Source: Beggiatoa sp. (lineage in GTDB: Bacteria > Pseudomonadota > Gammaproteobacteria > Beggiatoales > Beggiatoaceae). Taken from it: a stretch of DNA of 51,903 nucleotides. This document shows, in pieces, positions 38,897-48,862 of the stretch. The notes under the pieces were generated by a model that was not told the origin of the DNA, searched no databases, and saw only the letters and a list, made by a program, of their open reading frames with translations. The position numbers and the translations under genes are program-made. The DNA lies in the NCBI GenBank assembly GCA_003245895.1, contig QKBZ01000073.1, positions 1 through 51,903 on the forward strand, in the 5' to 3' direction. Numbering within the stretch: the stretch's first letter is position 1; each line of letters opens with the position of its first letter.

Positions 38897-39817
38897 ATGA
38901 TAAAACAGCGTACTTTAAAAAATGTGATTCGTGCCACAGGTGTCGGTTTACACACAGGCGAAAAGGTTTTATTGACCTTACGTCCAGCACCTGTTGATAC
39001 CGGCATCATCTTCCGTCGGGTCGATTTAACCCCCCCAGTCGAAATTCCTGCCCACGCTGAAAACGTAGGCGATACCTTATTGTCCACCACCTTGGTTAAG
39101 GACGATGTCAAAATTTCAACAGTTGAGCATTTATTGTCTGCCTTAGCTGGTTTAGGCATTGACAATGTGTATGTTGAATTGAGTGCCTCAGAAGTCCCCA
39201 TTATGGATGGCAGTGCAGGCCCTTTTGTCTTTTTAATCCAATCTGCTGGTATTGAAGAACAAAGTGCTGCTAAGCGTTACCTGAAAATCAAGCAAAGTGT
39301 CACTGTGCAAGAAGGTGATAAATGGGCGCGCTTTGATCCATTCGATGGTTTCCGCATCAATTTCCGTATTGATTTTGATCATCCCGTATTTCGTCGCAGT
39401 CGGCAAAATGTCGAGATCGACTTTGCTAAAACCTCTTTCATCAAAGAAGTGAGCCGTGCGCGTACCTTTGGTTTTATGCACGAAATTGAGTTGCTGCGCG
39501 AAAATCGTTTAGCGTTAGGCGGCAGTTTAGATAATGCGATTGTGGTCGATGACTACCGTATTTTAAACGAAGATGGTTTGCGTTATGACGATGAGTTCGT
39601 CAGACACAAAGTGTTAGATGCGATTGGTGATGTGTACTTGTTAGGCTATCCCTTAGTCGGTGCCTTTAGTGGTTACAAGTCAGGACATGGTTTAAATAAT
39701 TCATTATTACGCGCATTGTTAGCGGATCAAAATGCTTGGGAATTGGTCAGCTTTGAAGAGCAAGAACCAGTTGCAGCGTCTTTATTGAATTATCTTCAGC
39801 CTGCTTCAGTAGTTTGA
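38897..39817 (+). CDS. lpxC: UDP-3-O-acyl-GlcNAc deacetylase LpxC
   Basis: A 306-residue zinc deacetylase for the committed step of lipid A synthesis (E. coli 305). [21 protein letters not shown] is the conserved N-terminus. [17 protein letters not shown] has the zinc-ligand His. [13 protein letters not shown] gives the other His/Asp ligands and SGHGLNN the catalytic His. Placement after ftsZ is typical of gammaproteobacteria. The last 22 bases overlap the convergent dciA gene. Confidence 0.97.
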   Translation: MIKQRTLKNVIRATGVGLHTGEKVLLTLRPAPVDTGIIFRRVDLTPPVEIPAHAENVGDTLLSTTLVKDDVKISTVEHLLSALAGLGIDNVYVELSASEVPIMDGSAGPFVFLIQSAGIEEQSAAKRYLKIKQSVTVQEGDKWARFDPFDGFRINFRIDFDHPVFRRSRQNVEIDFAKTSFIKEVSRARTFGFMHEIELLRENRLALGGSLDNAIVVDDYRILNEDGLRYDDEFVRHKVLDAIGDVYLLGYPLVGAFSGYKSGHGLNNSLLRALLADQNAWELVSFEEQEPVAASLLNYLQPASVV

Positions 39818-40341
39818 TGCTGGATTAGGTTAAGCAACGCGTTCCGTAATCTAGGATGTTTAACTGTTTCTGCCACGGTGCGCAATAAGTGTGCATTTTC
39901 GCTCGACAATGTGCGTGTGAGTGCAGGGGAAGCATGTTGTGCTGTTGTAGCAGGCATTGCGCTATCTGGCTGTACACGCACTTCTATGCGCGATAAGTTT
40001 AAGCCCGTCAGTTGGCGTGCCTGTGTTAAAATGAGCGTTTGCAAATAACGTAACCGTGTTGCCCATGCCGCAGAGTGTGTATATAACACTAAACTATCTG
40101 CGTTTAAATTCGCCACATGGCAATGTGGTCGTAAGGGTGCCGGTAAAATTACAAATAGTTGTTGCTCTAACTGTTGTAAATAGCGACTGTGTTGCAATAT
40201 AGATTGAAATTGACTATTTGGTGCGTTGACAACCTGACTCAATTTTTTCATGGTAGTTGTACTCAATAGGCGGCGTAAACTGAGTCCTAGTACTGAAAGT
40301 TTATTGCCCCAATTTGGTTCTAACGATAAAATCCCAAGCAT
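39796..40341 (-). CDS. dciA: DciA/DUF721 family protein (helicase loader type)
   Basis: A 181-residue DUF721 protein. This family includes DciA, which loads the DnaB replicative helicase in bacteria lacking DnaC. The conserved core is [40 protein letters not shown] (about 65-105). The start at 40341 has AGAGGTG close upstream. ATG 40251 is an alternative. The gene lies between lpxC and secA on the opposite strand, a place where DUF721 genes are often found in gammaproteobacteria. Confidence 0.82.
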   Translation of the reverse strand: MLGILSLEPNWGNKLSVLGLSLRRLLSTTTMKKLSQVVNAPNSQFQSILQHSRYLQQLEQQLFVILPAPLRPHCHVANLNADSLVLYTHSAAWATRLRYLQTLILTQARQLTGLNLSRIEVRVQPDSAMPATTAQHASPALTRTLSSENAHLLRTVAETVKHPRLRNALLNLIQHQTTEAG

Positions 40342-40555
40342 ATCACCTCTGCGATCAGCTCGATAGGGCTGGCCAGCAAGTTCACCCCACAGCACTCAGT
40401 GCCAATGGCGTGTCGTGAATCATGGATTTGACCGCCTTGAGTTTACCCTGTCAACGCGGTAAAACCTCAGGTTTTTGCACTTGCACCCATGTTGATCTTG
40501 GGCGGGACACGAGTCTTCCTGAATTCCATTCTGAATCGCTAAGTATACATAAGCA

Positions 40556-43321
40556 ATGATCACTAATATCTTTACCAAATTATTTGGCAGTCGTAATGAC
40601 CGTCAGTTAAAACGACTGTTTAAAATCGTTTCACAAATTAATGATTTAGAACCCAGTTTTGTCAAGCTCAGCGATGCTGAGTTAAGTGCAAAAACGGTCG
40701 AGTTTCGGGAACGTTTAGCACAAGGTACTCAACTCGATGAGTTGTTACCTGAAGCATTTGCCACTGTGCGCGAAGCCTCGAAACGGGTTTTAAACATGCG
40801 TCATTTCGATGTGCAGCTCATCGGTGGCATGGTATTGCATGAAGGCAAAATTGCCGAAATGCGTACTGGTGAAGGTAAAACTTTAGTGGCAACCTTACCC
40901 GCCTATTTAAATGCGTTACCGGGTAATGGTGTGCATGTCATTACTGTAAATGACTATTTAGCGCGTCGTGACTCTGAGTGGATGAGCCGAGTCTATGGAT
41001 TTTTAGGCTTGACTACAGGTGTCGTCGTGCCGGATATGGAGCCAGATAAAAAGCGCGAAGCCTATTTAGCCGATATTACTTACGGTACTAATAACGAATT
41101 CGGCTTTGATTATTTACGCGATAACATGGCGTTTAGCTCCAAGGATCGCGTGCAGCAAAAAGGCTTAAATTACGCCATTATCGATGAGGTGGACTCGATT
41201 TTAATCGACGAAGCCCGCACTCCGTTGATTATTTCCGGTCCTACTGATGACAACTCCGATTTATATCAACGCATTAATGTCATCATCCCCAGCTTAACCC
41301 GCCAAGAAAAAGACCCCGACGCACAAAGCAAGTTTGAAGAAGCGGAGTATGTGCCAGGGGATTATTATGTCGATGAGAAGAGCAAGCAAGTCATTCTCAG
41401 CGATGAAGGGCATCAAAAAATTGAAGAAATGTTGGTTGATGCGGGTATCTTAAAGCCAAATGAAAGCTTATATGATGCGACTAATATCAACTTAATGCAC
41501 CATGTGAACGCCGCGTTACGCGCCCACACCTTATTCCAAAAAGATGTGGATTACATCGTTAAAGATGGACAAATTGTCATCGTTGACGAGTTCACCGGTC
41601 GTACTATGCCGGGTCGTCGCTGGTCGGAAGGCTTGCATCAAGCCGTTGAAGCAAAAGAAGGGGTGGCGATTCAAAATGAAAATCAAACCCTTGCTTCGAT
41701 TACCTTCCAGAATTTATTCCGTCTGTACAACAAACTGTCAGGCATGACAGGGACTGCGGACACAGAAGCCTACGAATTCCAAACCATTTACAATTTAGAA
41801 GTATTGGTGATTCCTACTCACCGTCCAATGGTGCGTAAAGATTTTGGCGATTTGGTGTATTTAACGGCAGTTGAGAAATTTAATGCCATTATTGAAGACA
41901 TCCGCGATTGCCAAGCACGTCAACAACCTGTGCTAGTGGGTACCACTTCGATTGAAACTTCTGAGTATTTGTCTAAATTGCTACAGAAGGAAAAAGTTGA
42001 GCACAAGGTTTTAAACGCAAAATTCCATGAGCAAGAAGCACATATTGTGGTTAATGCAGGTCGCCCAGGTGCGGTAACGATTGCCACTAACATGGCGGGT
42101 CGTGGGACGGACATCGTATTAGGTGGTAATTTTGAAGCGGAATTGGCTGAGCTAGGTGAAATTGACGAGGCTAAACGTCAAGAGTTACACCAAGCATGGG
42201 AGCAACGACATCAAGCGGTATTAGCCTCAGGCGGTTTACACATCATTGGTACCGAGCGCCACGAATCACGCCGGATTGATAATCAGTTGCGTGGTCGTTC
42301 AGGCCGTCAAGGTGATCCGGGTTCTAGCCGTTTCTATCTGTCATTAGAAGACAGTTTAATGCGTATTTTTGCCTCTGAGCGTGTCTCTGGCTTAATGCAG
42401 AAATTAGGCATGGAGCAAGGCGAAGCGATTGAACATCCTTGGGTATCTCGTGCTATTGAAAATGCACAGCGTAAGGTTGAAGGCCGTAACTTTGATATTC
42501 GTAAACAGTTATTAGAATACGATGATGTGGCGAATGATCAACGTCGTGTGATTTATGAGCAACGTAACGAATTGATGGAATCAGACTCTGTTGAAGAAAC
42601 AGTGGTTGCGATTCGAGAAGATGCCTTAAACGATTTAATCGATGGCTATATTCCGCCACAAAGTTTAGAAGAAATGTGGAATATTAAAGGCTTAGAAGAG
42701 GCATTAGAGCAACGCTTTATGCTGAAATTGCCAATTAGCCAATGGTTAGAAGAAGACGAGGAGTTGCATGAAGAGCCATTGCGTCAGCGTATTGCAGAAG
42801 CCATTGACACAGAATACCGTACTAAAGAGCAGCAAGTAGGTGCTGAAGTATTGCGCCACTTTGAAAAAGTGGTCATGTTGCAAGTGTTGGATTCGCATTG
42901 GAAAGAACACTTAGCGGCAATGGATTACTTACGCCAAGGTATTCATTTACGTGGTTATGCGCAGAAAAATCCGAAGCAAGAATATAAGCGCGAAGCCTTT
43001 GAATTATTCTCTCGCATGTTAGAAGCCTTTAAAACAGAGGTGGTCAACATTCTGTCTAAAGTGCGCGTGCAAGCAGAAGAAGACGTGGCAGCGGTAGAAG
43101 AACAGCGCCGCCAGCAAGCAATGGATTCTGGCTTCCAATTCCGTCATGCCAATTTTGATGGCATGGCTGAGGAACATGCAGATACTGCGACACCACCACC
43201 TGAAACGGCCGCTCCAGCAGTACAACCGTTTGTGCGTGAAACGCCTAAAGTGGGTCGTAATGAGCCTTGTCCTTGTGGTTCAGGCAAAAAATATAAACAT
43301 TGTCATGGAAAATTAAGTTAA
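40556..43321 (+). CDS. secA: Preprotein translocase ATPase SecA
   Basis: A 921-residue motor that drives proteins through Sec[14 protein letters not shown] is at the N-terminus. The Walker A loop is MRTGEGKTL, the DEAD-type Walker B is [15 protein letters not shown], the preprotein cross-linking domain spans about 220-370, and the second ATPase fold has [15 protein letters not shown] and [12 protein letters not shown]. The C-terminal zinc finger [17 protein letters not shown] binds SecB. I see no SecM-like arrest peptide gene upstream. The stop overlaps the argJ start by one base. Confidence 0.98.
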   Translation: MITNIFTKLFGSRNDRQLKRLFKIVSQINDLEPSFVKLSDAELSAKTVEFRERLAQGTQLDELLPEAFATVREASKRVLNMRHFDVQLIGGMVLHEGKIAEMRTGEGKTLVATLPAYLNALPGNGVHVITVNDYLARRDSEWMSRVYGFLGLTTGVVVPDMEPDKKREAYLADITYGTNNEFGFDYLRDNMAFSSKDRVQQKGLNYAIIDEVDSILIDEARTPLIISGPTDDNSDLYQRINVIIPSLTRQEKDPDAQSKFEEAEYVPGDYYVDEKSKQVILSDEGHQKIEEMLVDAGILKPNESLYDATNINLMHHVNAALRAHTLFQKDVDYIVKDGQIVIVDEFTGRTMPGRRWSEGLHQAVEAKEGVAIQNENQTLASITFQNLFRLYNKLSGMTGTADTEAYEFQTIYNLEVLVIPTHRPMVRKDFGDLVYLTAVEKFNAIIEDIRDCQARQQPVLVGTTSIETSEYLSKLLQKEKVEHKVLNAKFHEQEAHIVVNAGRPGAVTIATNMAGRGTDIVLGGNFEAELAELGEIDEAKRQELHQAWEQRHQAVLASGGLHIIGTERHESRRIDNQLRGRSGRQGDPGSSRFYLSLEDSLMRIFASERVSGLMQKLGMEQGEAIEHPWVSRAIENAQRKVEGRNFDIRKQLLEYDDVANDQRRVIYEQRNELMESDSVEETVVAIREDALNDLIDGYIPPQSLEEMWNIKGLEEALEQRFMLKLPISQWLEEDEELHEEPLRQRIAEAIDTEYRTKEQQVGAEVLRHFEKVVMLQVLDSHWKEHLAAMDYLRQGIHLRGYAQKNPKQEYKREAFELFSRMLEAFKTEVVNILSKVRVQAEEDVAAVEEQRRQQAMDSGFQFRHANFDGMAEEHADTATPPPETAAPAVQPFVRETPKVGRNEPCPCGSGKKYKHCHGKLS

Positions 43322-44541
43322 TGGCCGTTCAGTTAGCACCTTTAGGTCGTTTATTACCCATTGCAGGTTTGCAATTAGGCACTGCAGGCGCAGGGATTAA
43401 GCACACCAATCGTGATGATGTGGTGTTAATCCATTTAACCAGCGAGCAAGCCAGTTGTGCCGCTGTGTTTACCCGCAATGCGTTTTGTGCTGCACCGGTT
43501 GTGTTAGCAAAACAGCATTTAGCCAGCACCGCAGCGCGTTATTGCTTGATTAATTCTGGCAATGCCAATGCCGGTACGGGTGCCGCAGGTTTGCAAGCAG
43601 CGCAAGCTACTTGCCAAGCTGTTGCTGAGTTGCACGGTGGTAGTGCAGAAGCCGTATTGCCTTTTTCGACGGGTGTGATTGGTCAAGCTTTGCCAGTGGA
43701 AAAAATCCGCACTGCGTTGCCTAACGCAATTCAAGCCTTAAGCGAAGATAACTGGACAGCAGCGGCTAAGGCCATTATGACCACTGACACGCAGCCAAAA
43801 GGCTTTTCGCGTCAGGTTGAAGTGCAAGGTCAGACTTTGACTGTAACCGGTATTTCTAAAGGTGCAGGCATGATTCGGCCTGATATGGCAACTATGTTGG
43901 CCTTTATCGGTACCGATGCGGCTGTGCCTAGCGAGTTATTGCAACGCTGTTTAGCGCAAGCGATGGATGTCAGTTTTAATCGTATTTCGGTAGACGGTGA
44001 TACTTCAACCAATGATGCGTGTGTGTTAATGGCCTCTGGCCAAGGTGCGGTGCAAATTAGCAATGAGCAAGACCCTGCTTGGACTGTGCTGTGTGAGACA
44101 GTTACGGAAGTGTGCCAAGCCTTAGCACAAGCTATTGTGCGTGATGGTGAAGGCGCGACTAAGTTCATCACCATTGCTGTGGAAGGTGCTGCCAACCGCG
44201 AAGAGTGTTTAGCAGTGGCTTATACCATTGCGCATTCGCCTTTGGTGAAAACGGCGTTTTTTGCCAGTGATGCCAACTGGGGACGCATTCTTGCGGCGGT
44301 CGGTCGTGCAGGCTTGAATAATTTAGTGTTGGAAGATGTGCAAATTGATTTAAATGAAGTCAATATTGTGCGTCAAGGTGGCGTATCACCGGAGTACACT
44401 GAAGCACAAGGCCAGCGCGTGATGCAAGAAACTGACATCACGATTCGTGTGCAGCTTGGGCGTGGCGAAGTCAGTGATCAAGTTTGGACGTGCGATTTAT
44501 CTCACGAATACGTCAGCATTAACGCAGACTACCGCACTTAA
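43321..44541 (+). CDS. argJ: Bifunctional ornithine acetyltransferase / N-acetylglutamate synthase
   Basis: A 406-residue ArgJ, moving acetyl groups from N-acetylornithine to glutamate in the cyclic arginine pathway. It cleaves itself before the nucleophile Thr in MATM, here Ala190/Thr191 (KGAGMIRPDMATML). DGDTSTNDAC and SDANWGRILAAVGRAG are further family signatures. The ATG overlaps the secA stop. argJ next to secA is a common gammaproteobacterial order. Confidence 0.96.
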   Translation: MAVQLAPLGRLLPIAGLQLGTAGAGIKHTNRDDVVLIHLTSEQASCAAVFTRNAFCAAPVVLAKQHLASTAARYCLINSGNANAGTGAAGLQAAQATCQAVAELHGGSAEAVLPFSTGVIGQALPVEKIRTALPNAIQALSEDNWTAAAKAIMTTDTQPKGFSRQVEVQGQTLTVTGISKGAGMIRPDMATMLAFIGTDAAVPSELLQRCLAQAMDVSFNRISVDGDTSTNDACVLMASGQGAVQISNEQDPAWTVLCETVTEVCQALAQAIVRDGEGATKFITIAVEGAANREECLAVAYTIAHSPLVKTAFFASDANWGRILAAVGRAGLNNLVLEDVQIDLNEVNIVRQGGVSPEYTEAQGQRVMQETDITIRVQLGRGEVSDQVWTCDLSHEYVSINADYRT

Positions 44542-44548
44542 TTTGCTT

Positions 44549-44575
44549 ACGCTGTCGTGCCAGCCACGACAGCGT
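44549..44575 (+). terminator. Strong hairpin between argJ and gspL
   Basis: A perfect 11-base stem ACGCTGTCGTG/CACGACAGCGT with loop CCAGC. It is seven bases after the argJ stop and 14 before the gspL ATG. The U tract after it is interrupted (TCGGTTATT). Confidence 0.55.
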
Positions 44576-44589
44576 TCGGTTATTCCATC

Positions 44590-45813
44590 ATGCGTACCCC
44601 GCTCATTTGCCGCTTATCTCCTGAGACTGAAACCTTACAGTGGGCGCGTTTTTCCGCTGCTGGTGATTTAGTTGAGTTTGGCGAACAAGCTTTAGCCGAT
44701 TGTGCGGGGTTAGCAGTCAACACTGTTTTAGTCCCTTCTGAGCCTATCTTGCTTACACAGGCCAGCGTGCCTACTCGCCAACGTCAACGCTTATTGCAAG
44801 CGATCCCTTACGCGCTAGAAGAACAACTGGCTGCGGATGTGGAGACGTTGCATTTTGCCTTAGCACCACAAATCAATGCTGATGATCAAGTGGCAGTTGC
44901 CGTAGTCGCTGAATTATCTATGCAACATTGGCAGGACTTGTTGCAAGTGTTTGATGGGACAGTGACGGCCTTAGTACCAGATGTGTTAGCGGTGCCGTAT
45001 CCCGCAGATGGCTGGGGTATTGCCGTGATGGGCGAACGTATCTTAGTGCGCACGGGGGCTTATAGCGGTTTTGCCATTGAGTTAAGCAATTTAGCTTTAT
45101 GTTTAGAGCTGGCTTTAGCAGAAATGGAAGCGCAGCCACCACAGTGTTTTTCTGTGTATTATCAACGTGAAATAGAGGCGCAAGAAGCCTTAAAAATTTT
45201 GCACGGCACTGGAATTCCTTTAGCGCAACAGGCACAGCCGCGTGCTTTAGCCACCATGTGGGCGCAGGGTTTAGAGAATATTCAGCCGTTAAATTTGCTG
45301 CAAGGGCAATACCGCCCTATCTCCCGCTACAATATGACGTGGCGACCTTGGCGTTTACCTTTAGCATTAGGGGTAGCATGCGGCTTAGCATTTGCCAGTG
45401 TGCAGTTTATTGAATATCAACAGCAAGTGCATTACCGCGAGTCGTTAAGTCAACGAATTGAGGCCGTTTATCGAGACACGTTTCCTAATGCACAGCGGAT
45501 TGTCAGTCCTAGAGTGCAGATGGAACAGCAATTACGGCAGTTACAAGGCGCGCAAGGCAGTGCAGCAGTGCAAGCTAACGTGTTGCAGACCTTGGCTAAG
45601 ATTAGCTCACCTTTATCTCGCACCGCAGGCTTAGTATTAAAACGCTTAGAGTATCGCGCACAAGTATTAGAACTCAGCTTAGAGTTAGCCAGTTTGCAAG
45701 CCTTAGAAACGCTCAAAACGCAGTTACAGCAAGCTGGGATGACAGTTGAAATACAGTCTGCTAGCAGTTTGAATAATCGCGTGGAAACACGATTAACCAT
45801 TGCCGTGAAATAA
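44590..45813 (+). CDS. gspL: Type II secretion protein GspL
   Basis: A 407-residue GspL-type inner membrane protein. An actin-like cytoplasmic domain covers about 1-240, with PTRQRQRLLQAIPYALEEQL near 60. One membrane helix spans about 260-277. A ferredoxin-like periplasmic domain ends the protein. GspL joins the GspE ATPase to the secretion platform. It normally sits beside gspM, which is missing here. ATG 44590 is chosen, though no clear ribosome site is present. GTG 44557 would place the hairpin inside the gene. Confidence 0.85.
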   Translation: MRTPLICRLSPETETLQWARFSAAGDLVEFGEQALADCAGLAVNTVLVPSEPILLTQASVPTRQRQRLLQAIPYALEEQLAADVETLHFALAPQINADDQVAVAVVAELSMQHWQDLLQVFDGTVTALVPDVLAVPYPADGWGIAVMGERILVRTGAYSGFAIELSNLALCLELALAEMEAQPPQCFSVYYQREIEAQEALKILHGTGIPLAQQAQPRALATMWAQGLENIQPLNLLQGQYRPISRYNMTWRPWRLPLALGVACGLAFASVQFIEYQQQVHYRESLSQRIEAVYRDTFPNAQRIVSPRVQMEQQLRQLQGAQGSAAVQANVLQTLAKISSPLSRTAGLVLKRLEYRAQVLELSLELASLQALETLKTQLQQAGMTVEIQSASSLNNRVETRLTIAVK

Positions 45814-45815
45814 GC

Positions 45816-46619
45816 TTAAGCTAAATTCTCTAGGCTTTGCATATCTAACCCCGTAATTTCAGCAATAGCTTCTAACGACATACCTTGCGCTTTTAATGCT
45901 TTGGCAATGGCAAGCTTTTCTTGCATGCGCCCCTTTTCTTCGCCTTCCCGCAATCCCTTTTTATACACCGTCGTTTCCAGTGCATATTCCTCTTTCATCC
46001 GCGCCCGATCTTGCGGTGTTAAATTATCACGGCTGATTAAATTCAATGCTTTTAACACCGCCGGATGATGATAAGTCGCTTCATCAACTTGTTCATCTAA
46101 GCTGTCTTTAATTGCGCTTAACCATTCGTAATAAGGTGCAGGGATTTGCTCTGTGACGTGTTTGGGCGATAAATACAGCACTTTGTGAGGAATTTCGCCT
46201 AAAGGTTTTCCAGTTAAGTGATCAACAGGATCAAAATAAATGGTAGAAATAGCGGATTTATGCGCGTTATTGCTGGTTAACACCACAATGGTGAACACTT
46301 TTAACGCAGGGCGGTAGTTTTTCGCATTTGTGGCTTGTTCCAGTAAAGCCGCACAGTGGTAATGTAAAAAGCGGTCGTAGTGGTCTTCATAAAAACGATG
46401 TTGAATATCAACAATGATGCGGTTAACCGTATCTTCAGCATATAAATCAAAACGTGAATCGACATTGCCTATCGGTGGGGTAAACGATTTCTCCGTTTCT
46501 ACTTTATCGATACACAGATCAATGCCCAGCACATCTTTCACAAATGCTGTGAACACTTCTACATCACAAAAGGCTTTTTTAAAAATGACACCATAACGCA
46601 GTGATGCAACCGCCTTCAT
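45816..46619 (-). CDS. Rpn/PD-(D/E)XK nuclease family protein, copy 1
   Basis: A 267-residue protein of the Rpn-like PD-(D/E)XK transposase/nuclease family. It begins with the family motif RYGVIFKKAFCD. DSRFDLYAED and IIVDIQHR (Asp71-x-Gln73) stand for the catalytic D...(D/E)-x-Q. A charged segment GLREGEEKGRMQEK and a small helical tail (MSLEAIAEITGL) follow. It is nearly identical to copy 2, 27 bases upstream. GAGG lies eight bases before the ATG. Relatives promote RecA-independent recombination, but the role here is unknown. Confidence 0.87.
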   Translation of the reverse strand: MKAVASLRYGVIFKKAFCDVEVFTAFVKDVLGIDLCIDKVETEKSFTPPIGNVDSRFDLYAEDTVNRIIVDIQHRFYEDHYDRFLHYHCAALLEQATNAKNYRPALKVFTIVVLTSNNAHKSAISTIYFDPVDHLTGKPLGEIPHKVLYLSPKHVTEQIPAPYYEWLSAIKDSLDEQVDEATYHHPAVLKALNLISRDNLTPQDRARMKEEYALETTVYKKGLREGEEKGRMQEKLAIAKALKAQGMSLEAIAEITGLDMQSLENLA

Positions 46620-46646
46620 GTTTTGAACCTCTTTTTTAAAATGGTT

Positions 46647-47474
46647 TTATGTCAATTCGCTCAATATCTGCTGCTCTAAACCGGTAATGTCTGCAATAGC
46701 ATCTAACGACATGCCCTGCGCTTTTAACGCCTTCGCAATCGCTAATTTTTCTTGCATACGCCCTTCCTGCAAACCTTCCTTGCGCCCCTTTTCTTCGCCT
46801 TCTAGTAAGCCTTTTTTATACACCGTTGTTTCTAGCGCATATTCTTCTTTCATCCGCGCCCGATCTTGCGGCGTTAAATTATCACGGCTGATTAAATTCA
46901 GTGCTTTTAATACCGCTGGATGATGATAAGTCGCCTCATCAACTTGTTCATCTAAGCTATCTTTAATCGCGCTTAACCATTCGTAATAAGGTGCAGGGAT
47001 TTGCTCGGTGACGTGTTTCGGCGATAAATACAGCACTTTATGCGGAATTTCGCCTAAAGGCTTTCCAGTTAAATGATCGACTGGATCGAAGTAAATGGTA
47101 GAAATAGCGGATTTATGTGAATTATTACTGGTTAACACCACAATAGTGAACACTTTTAACGCAGGGCGGTAGTTTTTCGCATTTGTAGCCTGTTCCAATA
47201 AAGCAGCGCAGTGATAGTGTAAAAAACGATCATAGTGGTCTTCATAAAAACGGTGTTGAATATCAACAATAATGCGATTAACCGTATCTTCTGCGTATAA
47301 ATCAAAGCGAGAATCGACGTTACCTATCGGTGGGGTAAACGATTTTTCTGTTTCTACTTTATCGATACACAGATCAATGCCCAACACATCCTTCACAAAT
47401 GCGGTGAACACTTCCACATCACAAAAGGCTTTTTTAAAAATGACACCATAACGCAGTGATGCGACCGCTTTCAT
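46647..47474 (-). CDS. Rpn/PD-(D/E)XK nuclease family protein, copy 2
   Basis: A 275-residue tandem paralogue. Over the first 220 or so residues I see about two amino-acid differences from copy 1 (Ser for Ala in NNSHK, Leu for Arg in KKGLL). DNA in a compared 180-base stretch (47236-47415) differs at roughly 15 positions, all synonymous. The charged linker is longer by one EGRKEGLQ-type unit, and the last residues diverge (LEQQILSELT). GAGG precedes the ATG. It lies 15 bases after lpxH on the same strand. Confidence 0.87.
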   Translation of the reverse strand: MKAVASLRYGVIFKKAFCDVEVFTAFVKDVLGIDLCIDKVETEKSFTPPIGNVDSRFDLYAEDTVNRIIVDIQHRFYEDHYDRFLHYHCAALLEQATNAKNYRPALKVFTIVVLTSNNSHKSAISTIYFDPVDHLTGKPLGEIPHKVLYLSPKHVTEQIPAPYYEWLSAIKDSLDEQVDEATYHHPAVLKALNLISRDNLTPQDRARMKEEYALETTVYKKGLLEGEEKGRKEGLQEGRMQEKLAIAKALKAQGMSLDAIADITGLEQQILSELT

Positions 47475-47489
47475 GTTGCTAACCTCTGC

Positions 47490-48224
47490 CTAAGTCGTTG
47501 CCCATGTTTCTAACTGCCAAGCTTCAGGACGGCAGCTTAAAATAATTGCTTGCTGCGGATGCCAGTCGCCAACTACATAACGATAAGCAGACTGTCCTGC
47601 TAAGTTAAATTCATGATACGCAGGGCGGTGGGTGTGACCGTGAATTAAATGGGACACTAAATAGGTTTGCATAATGCTATCCACCGCTTCTGGTGTCACA
47701 TCCATGATGTCTTTCGCTTTCTGTTGTGTCGCTGCTTGGCTTTGCTGGCGGGCTTGTTGTGCGGCTTGGCGGCGTTGTTCTAGCGGTAAGGCTAAAAAGC
47801 TTTTTTGCCATGCAGGGTTGCGTACTTGTTGGCGAAATTGTTGGTAGGCTTCATCACGAGTACATAAAGTATCGCCGTGCATGAGCAAAGTCGGTGTGCC
47901 GTATAAATCAATTTTGTGTGCATCCGCGCTAATCAATTCACCATGACAGTGTTCCGCAAACACTTGGCCTAATAAAAAATCTCGGTTGCCGTGCATGAAA
48001 TATAAGCGTGTGCCGCTGTCTGCGACAGCTTGCAAGGCTTTAATAATCGGTGCTAACGCGGGGGAGTCTTCATCATCGCCTAACCACGCTTCAAACAAGT
48101 CACCTAGAATATACAAGGCTTCGGCTTGTGGGGCGCGGTGTTGCAGGAAATTGAAAAAGTGCTGTACGGTGGCAGGTTGGGCGGGGTGTAAGTGTAAGTC
48201 AGCAATAAATAAGGTTTCAGACAT
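47490..48224 (-). CDS. lpxH: UDP-2,3-diacylglucosamine diphosphatase LpxH
   Basis: A 244-residue calcineurin-like phosphoesterase that makes lipid X in lipid A synthesis. The metal-binding motifs appear in order: ADLHLH near residue 8, GDLFEAWLGDD near 41, GNRDFL near 79, HGDTLCTRD near 115 and HGHTHRP near 197. The length matches E. coli (240). It follows the cyclophilin gene after an 80-base gap holding a GNRA hairpin. In many relatives lpxH also sits beside ppiB. Confidence 0.95.
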   Translation of the reverse strand: MSETLFIADLHLHPAQPATVQHFFNFLQHRAPQAEALYILGDLFEAWLGDDEDSPALAPIIKALQAVADSGTRLYFMHGNRDFLLGQVFAEHCHGELISADAHKIDLYGTPTLLMHGDTLCTRDEAYQQFRQQVRNPAWQKSFLALPLEQRRQAAQQARQQSQAATQQKAKDIMDVTPEAVDSIMQTYLVSHLIHGHTHRPAYHEFNLAGQSAYRYVVGDWHPQQAIILSCRPEAWQLETWATT

Positions 48225-48270
48225 GATATGCGCTCAACAAGGGCTGCAAAGCGTTTAAAGGAGGGGGCGC

Positions 48271-48286
48271 GCGGGGTTGCCCCCGC
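48271..48286 (-). terminator. Stable hairpin between ppiB and lpxH
   Basis: On the minus strand GCGGGG-GCAA-CCCCGC forms a six-pair GC stem with a GNRA-type tetraloop, 18 bases after ppiB. Only a short T tract follows, so termination would be partial. Confidence 0.4.
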
Positions 48287-48304
48287 TGCTTACAACACAG
48301 TGAT

Positions 48305-48808
48305 TTATTCTGCAATCACTTCTGCTGATTCAATCACAACATCTTCTTTCGGTACGTCTTGATAACCACCTACAGAACCTGTTGCAACAAGTTTGATTGC
48401 TTCCACAACGTCCATGCCTTCAGTCACACGACCGAATACACAATAGCCCCAACCTTGCGCATTTTTGCCAGTGTGGTTTAAGAAACCATTGTTGCTGACG
48501 TTAATGAAAAACTGTGCAGTTGCAGAGTGCGGGTCGCCAGTACGTGCCATCGCAATCGTGCCGATGTCGTTGCTTAAGCCGTTATCTGCTTCATTTTCAA
48601 TCGGTGCATTGGTTTTCTTTTGGCGCATGCCTGCTTCTAAACCACCGCCTTGGATCATGAAATTATTGATCACGCGATGAAATAAAGTGCCTGTATAAAA
48701 ACCAGAGCTAACATAAGCTAAAAAGTTCTCTACAGTTTTAGGGGCTTTAGCCGCATCTAATTCTAATACGATGGCACCTTTGTTAGTGACCATTTTCACT
48801 TGTGGCAT
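48305..48808 (-). CDS. ppiB: Cytoplasmic peptidyl-prolyl isomerase (cyclophilin)
   Basis: A 167-residue cyclophilin without signal peptide. [16 protein letters not shown] contains the catalytic Arg. [22 protein letters not shown] and [14 protein letters not shown] are the other family motifs. The length matches E. coli PpiB (164). AGGAG lies nine bases before the ATG. It is 54 bases downstream of a second, exported cyclophilin. Confidence 0.94.
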   Translation of the reverse strand: MPQVKMVTNKGAIVLELDAAKAPKTVENFLAYVSSGFYTGTLFHRVINNFMIQGGGLEAGMRQKKTNAPIENEADNGLSNDIGTIAMARTGDPHSATAQFFINVSNNGFLNHTGKNAQGWGYCVFGRVTEGMDVVEAIKLVATGSVGGYQDVPKEDVVIESAEVIAE

Positions 48809-48862
48809 GGTTTCAACTCCTAGTTAATTATTCGCTGGGTAAAACTGAATCATTGTACTTGT

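Larger units (their letters stand above)
45816..47474 (-). repeat. Tandem gene duplication
   Basis: Two adjacent direct copies (45816-46619 and 46647-47474) with high DNA identity, including the AGAGGTT start region. No terminal inverted repeats or target duplications are visible at the edges. Confidence 0.85.

Noticed and set aside
40461-40476. AAAACCT-C-AGGTTTT palindrome as a terminator before secA
   Set aside because: With a real loop only five A/T-rich pairs remain; too weak to call.
40396-40555. SecM-like arrest peptide upstream of secA
   Set aside because: No short ORF with a signal peptide or arrest motif is present.
45814-47489. Rpn genes as an insertion sequence
   Set aside because: No terminal inverted repeats or target-site duplication; the proteins are nuclease-fold, not a classic IS transposase.
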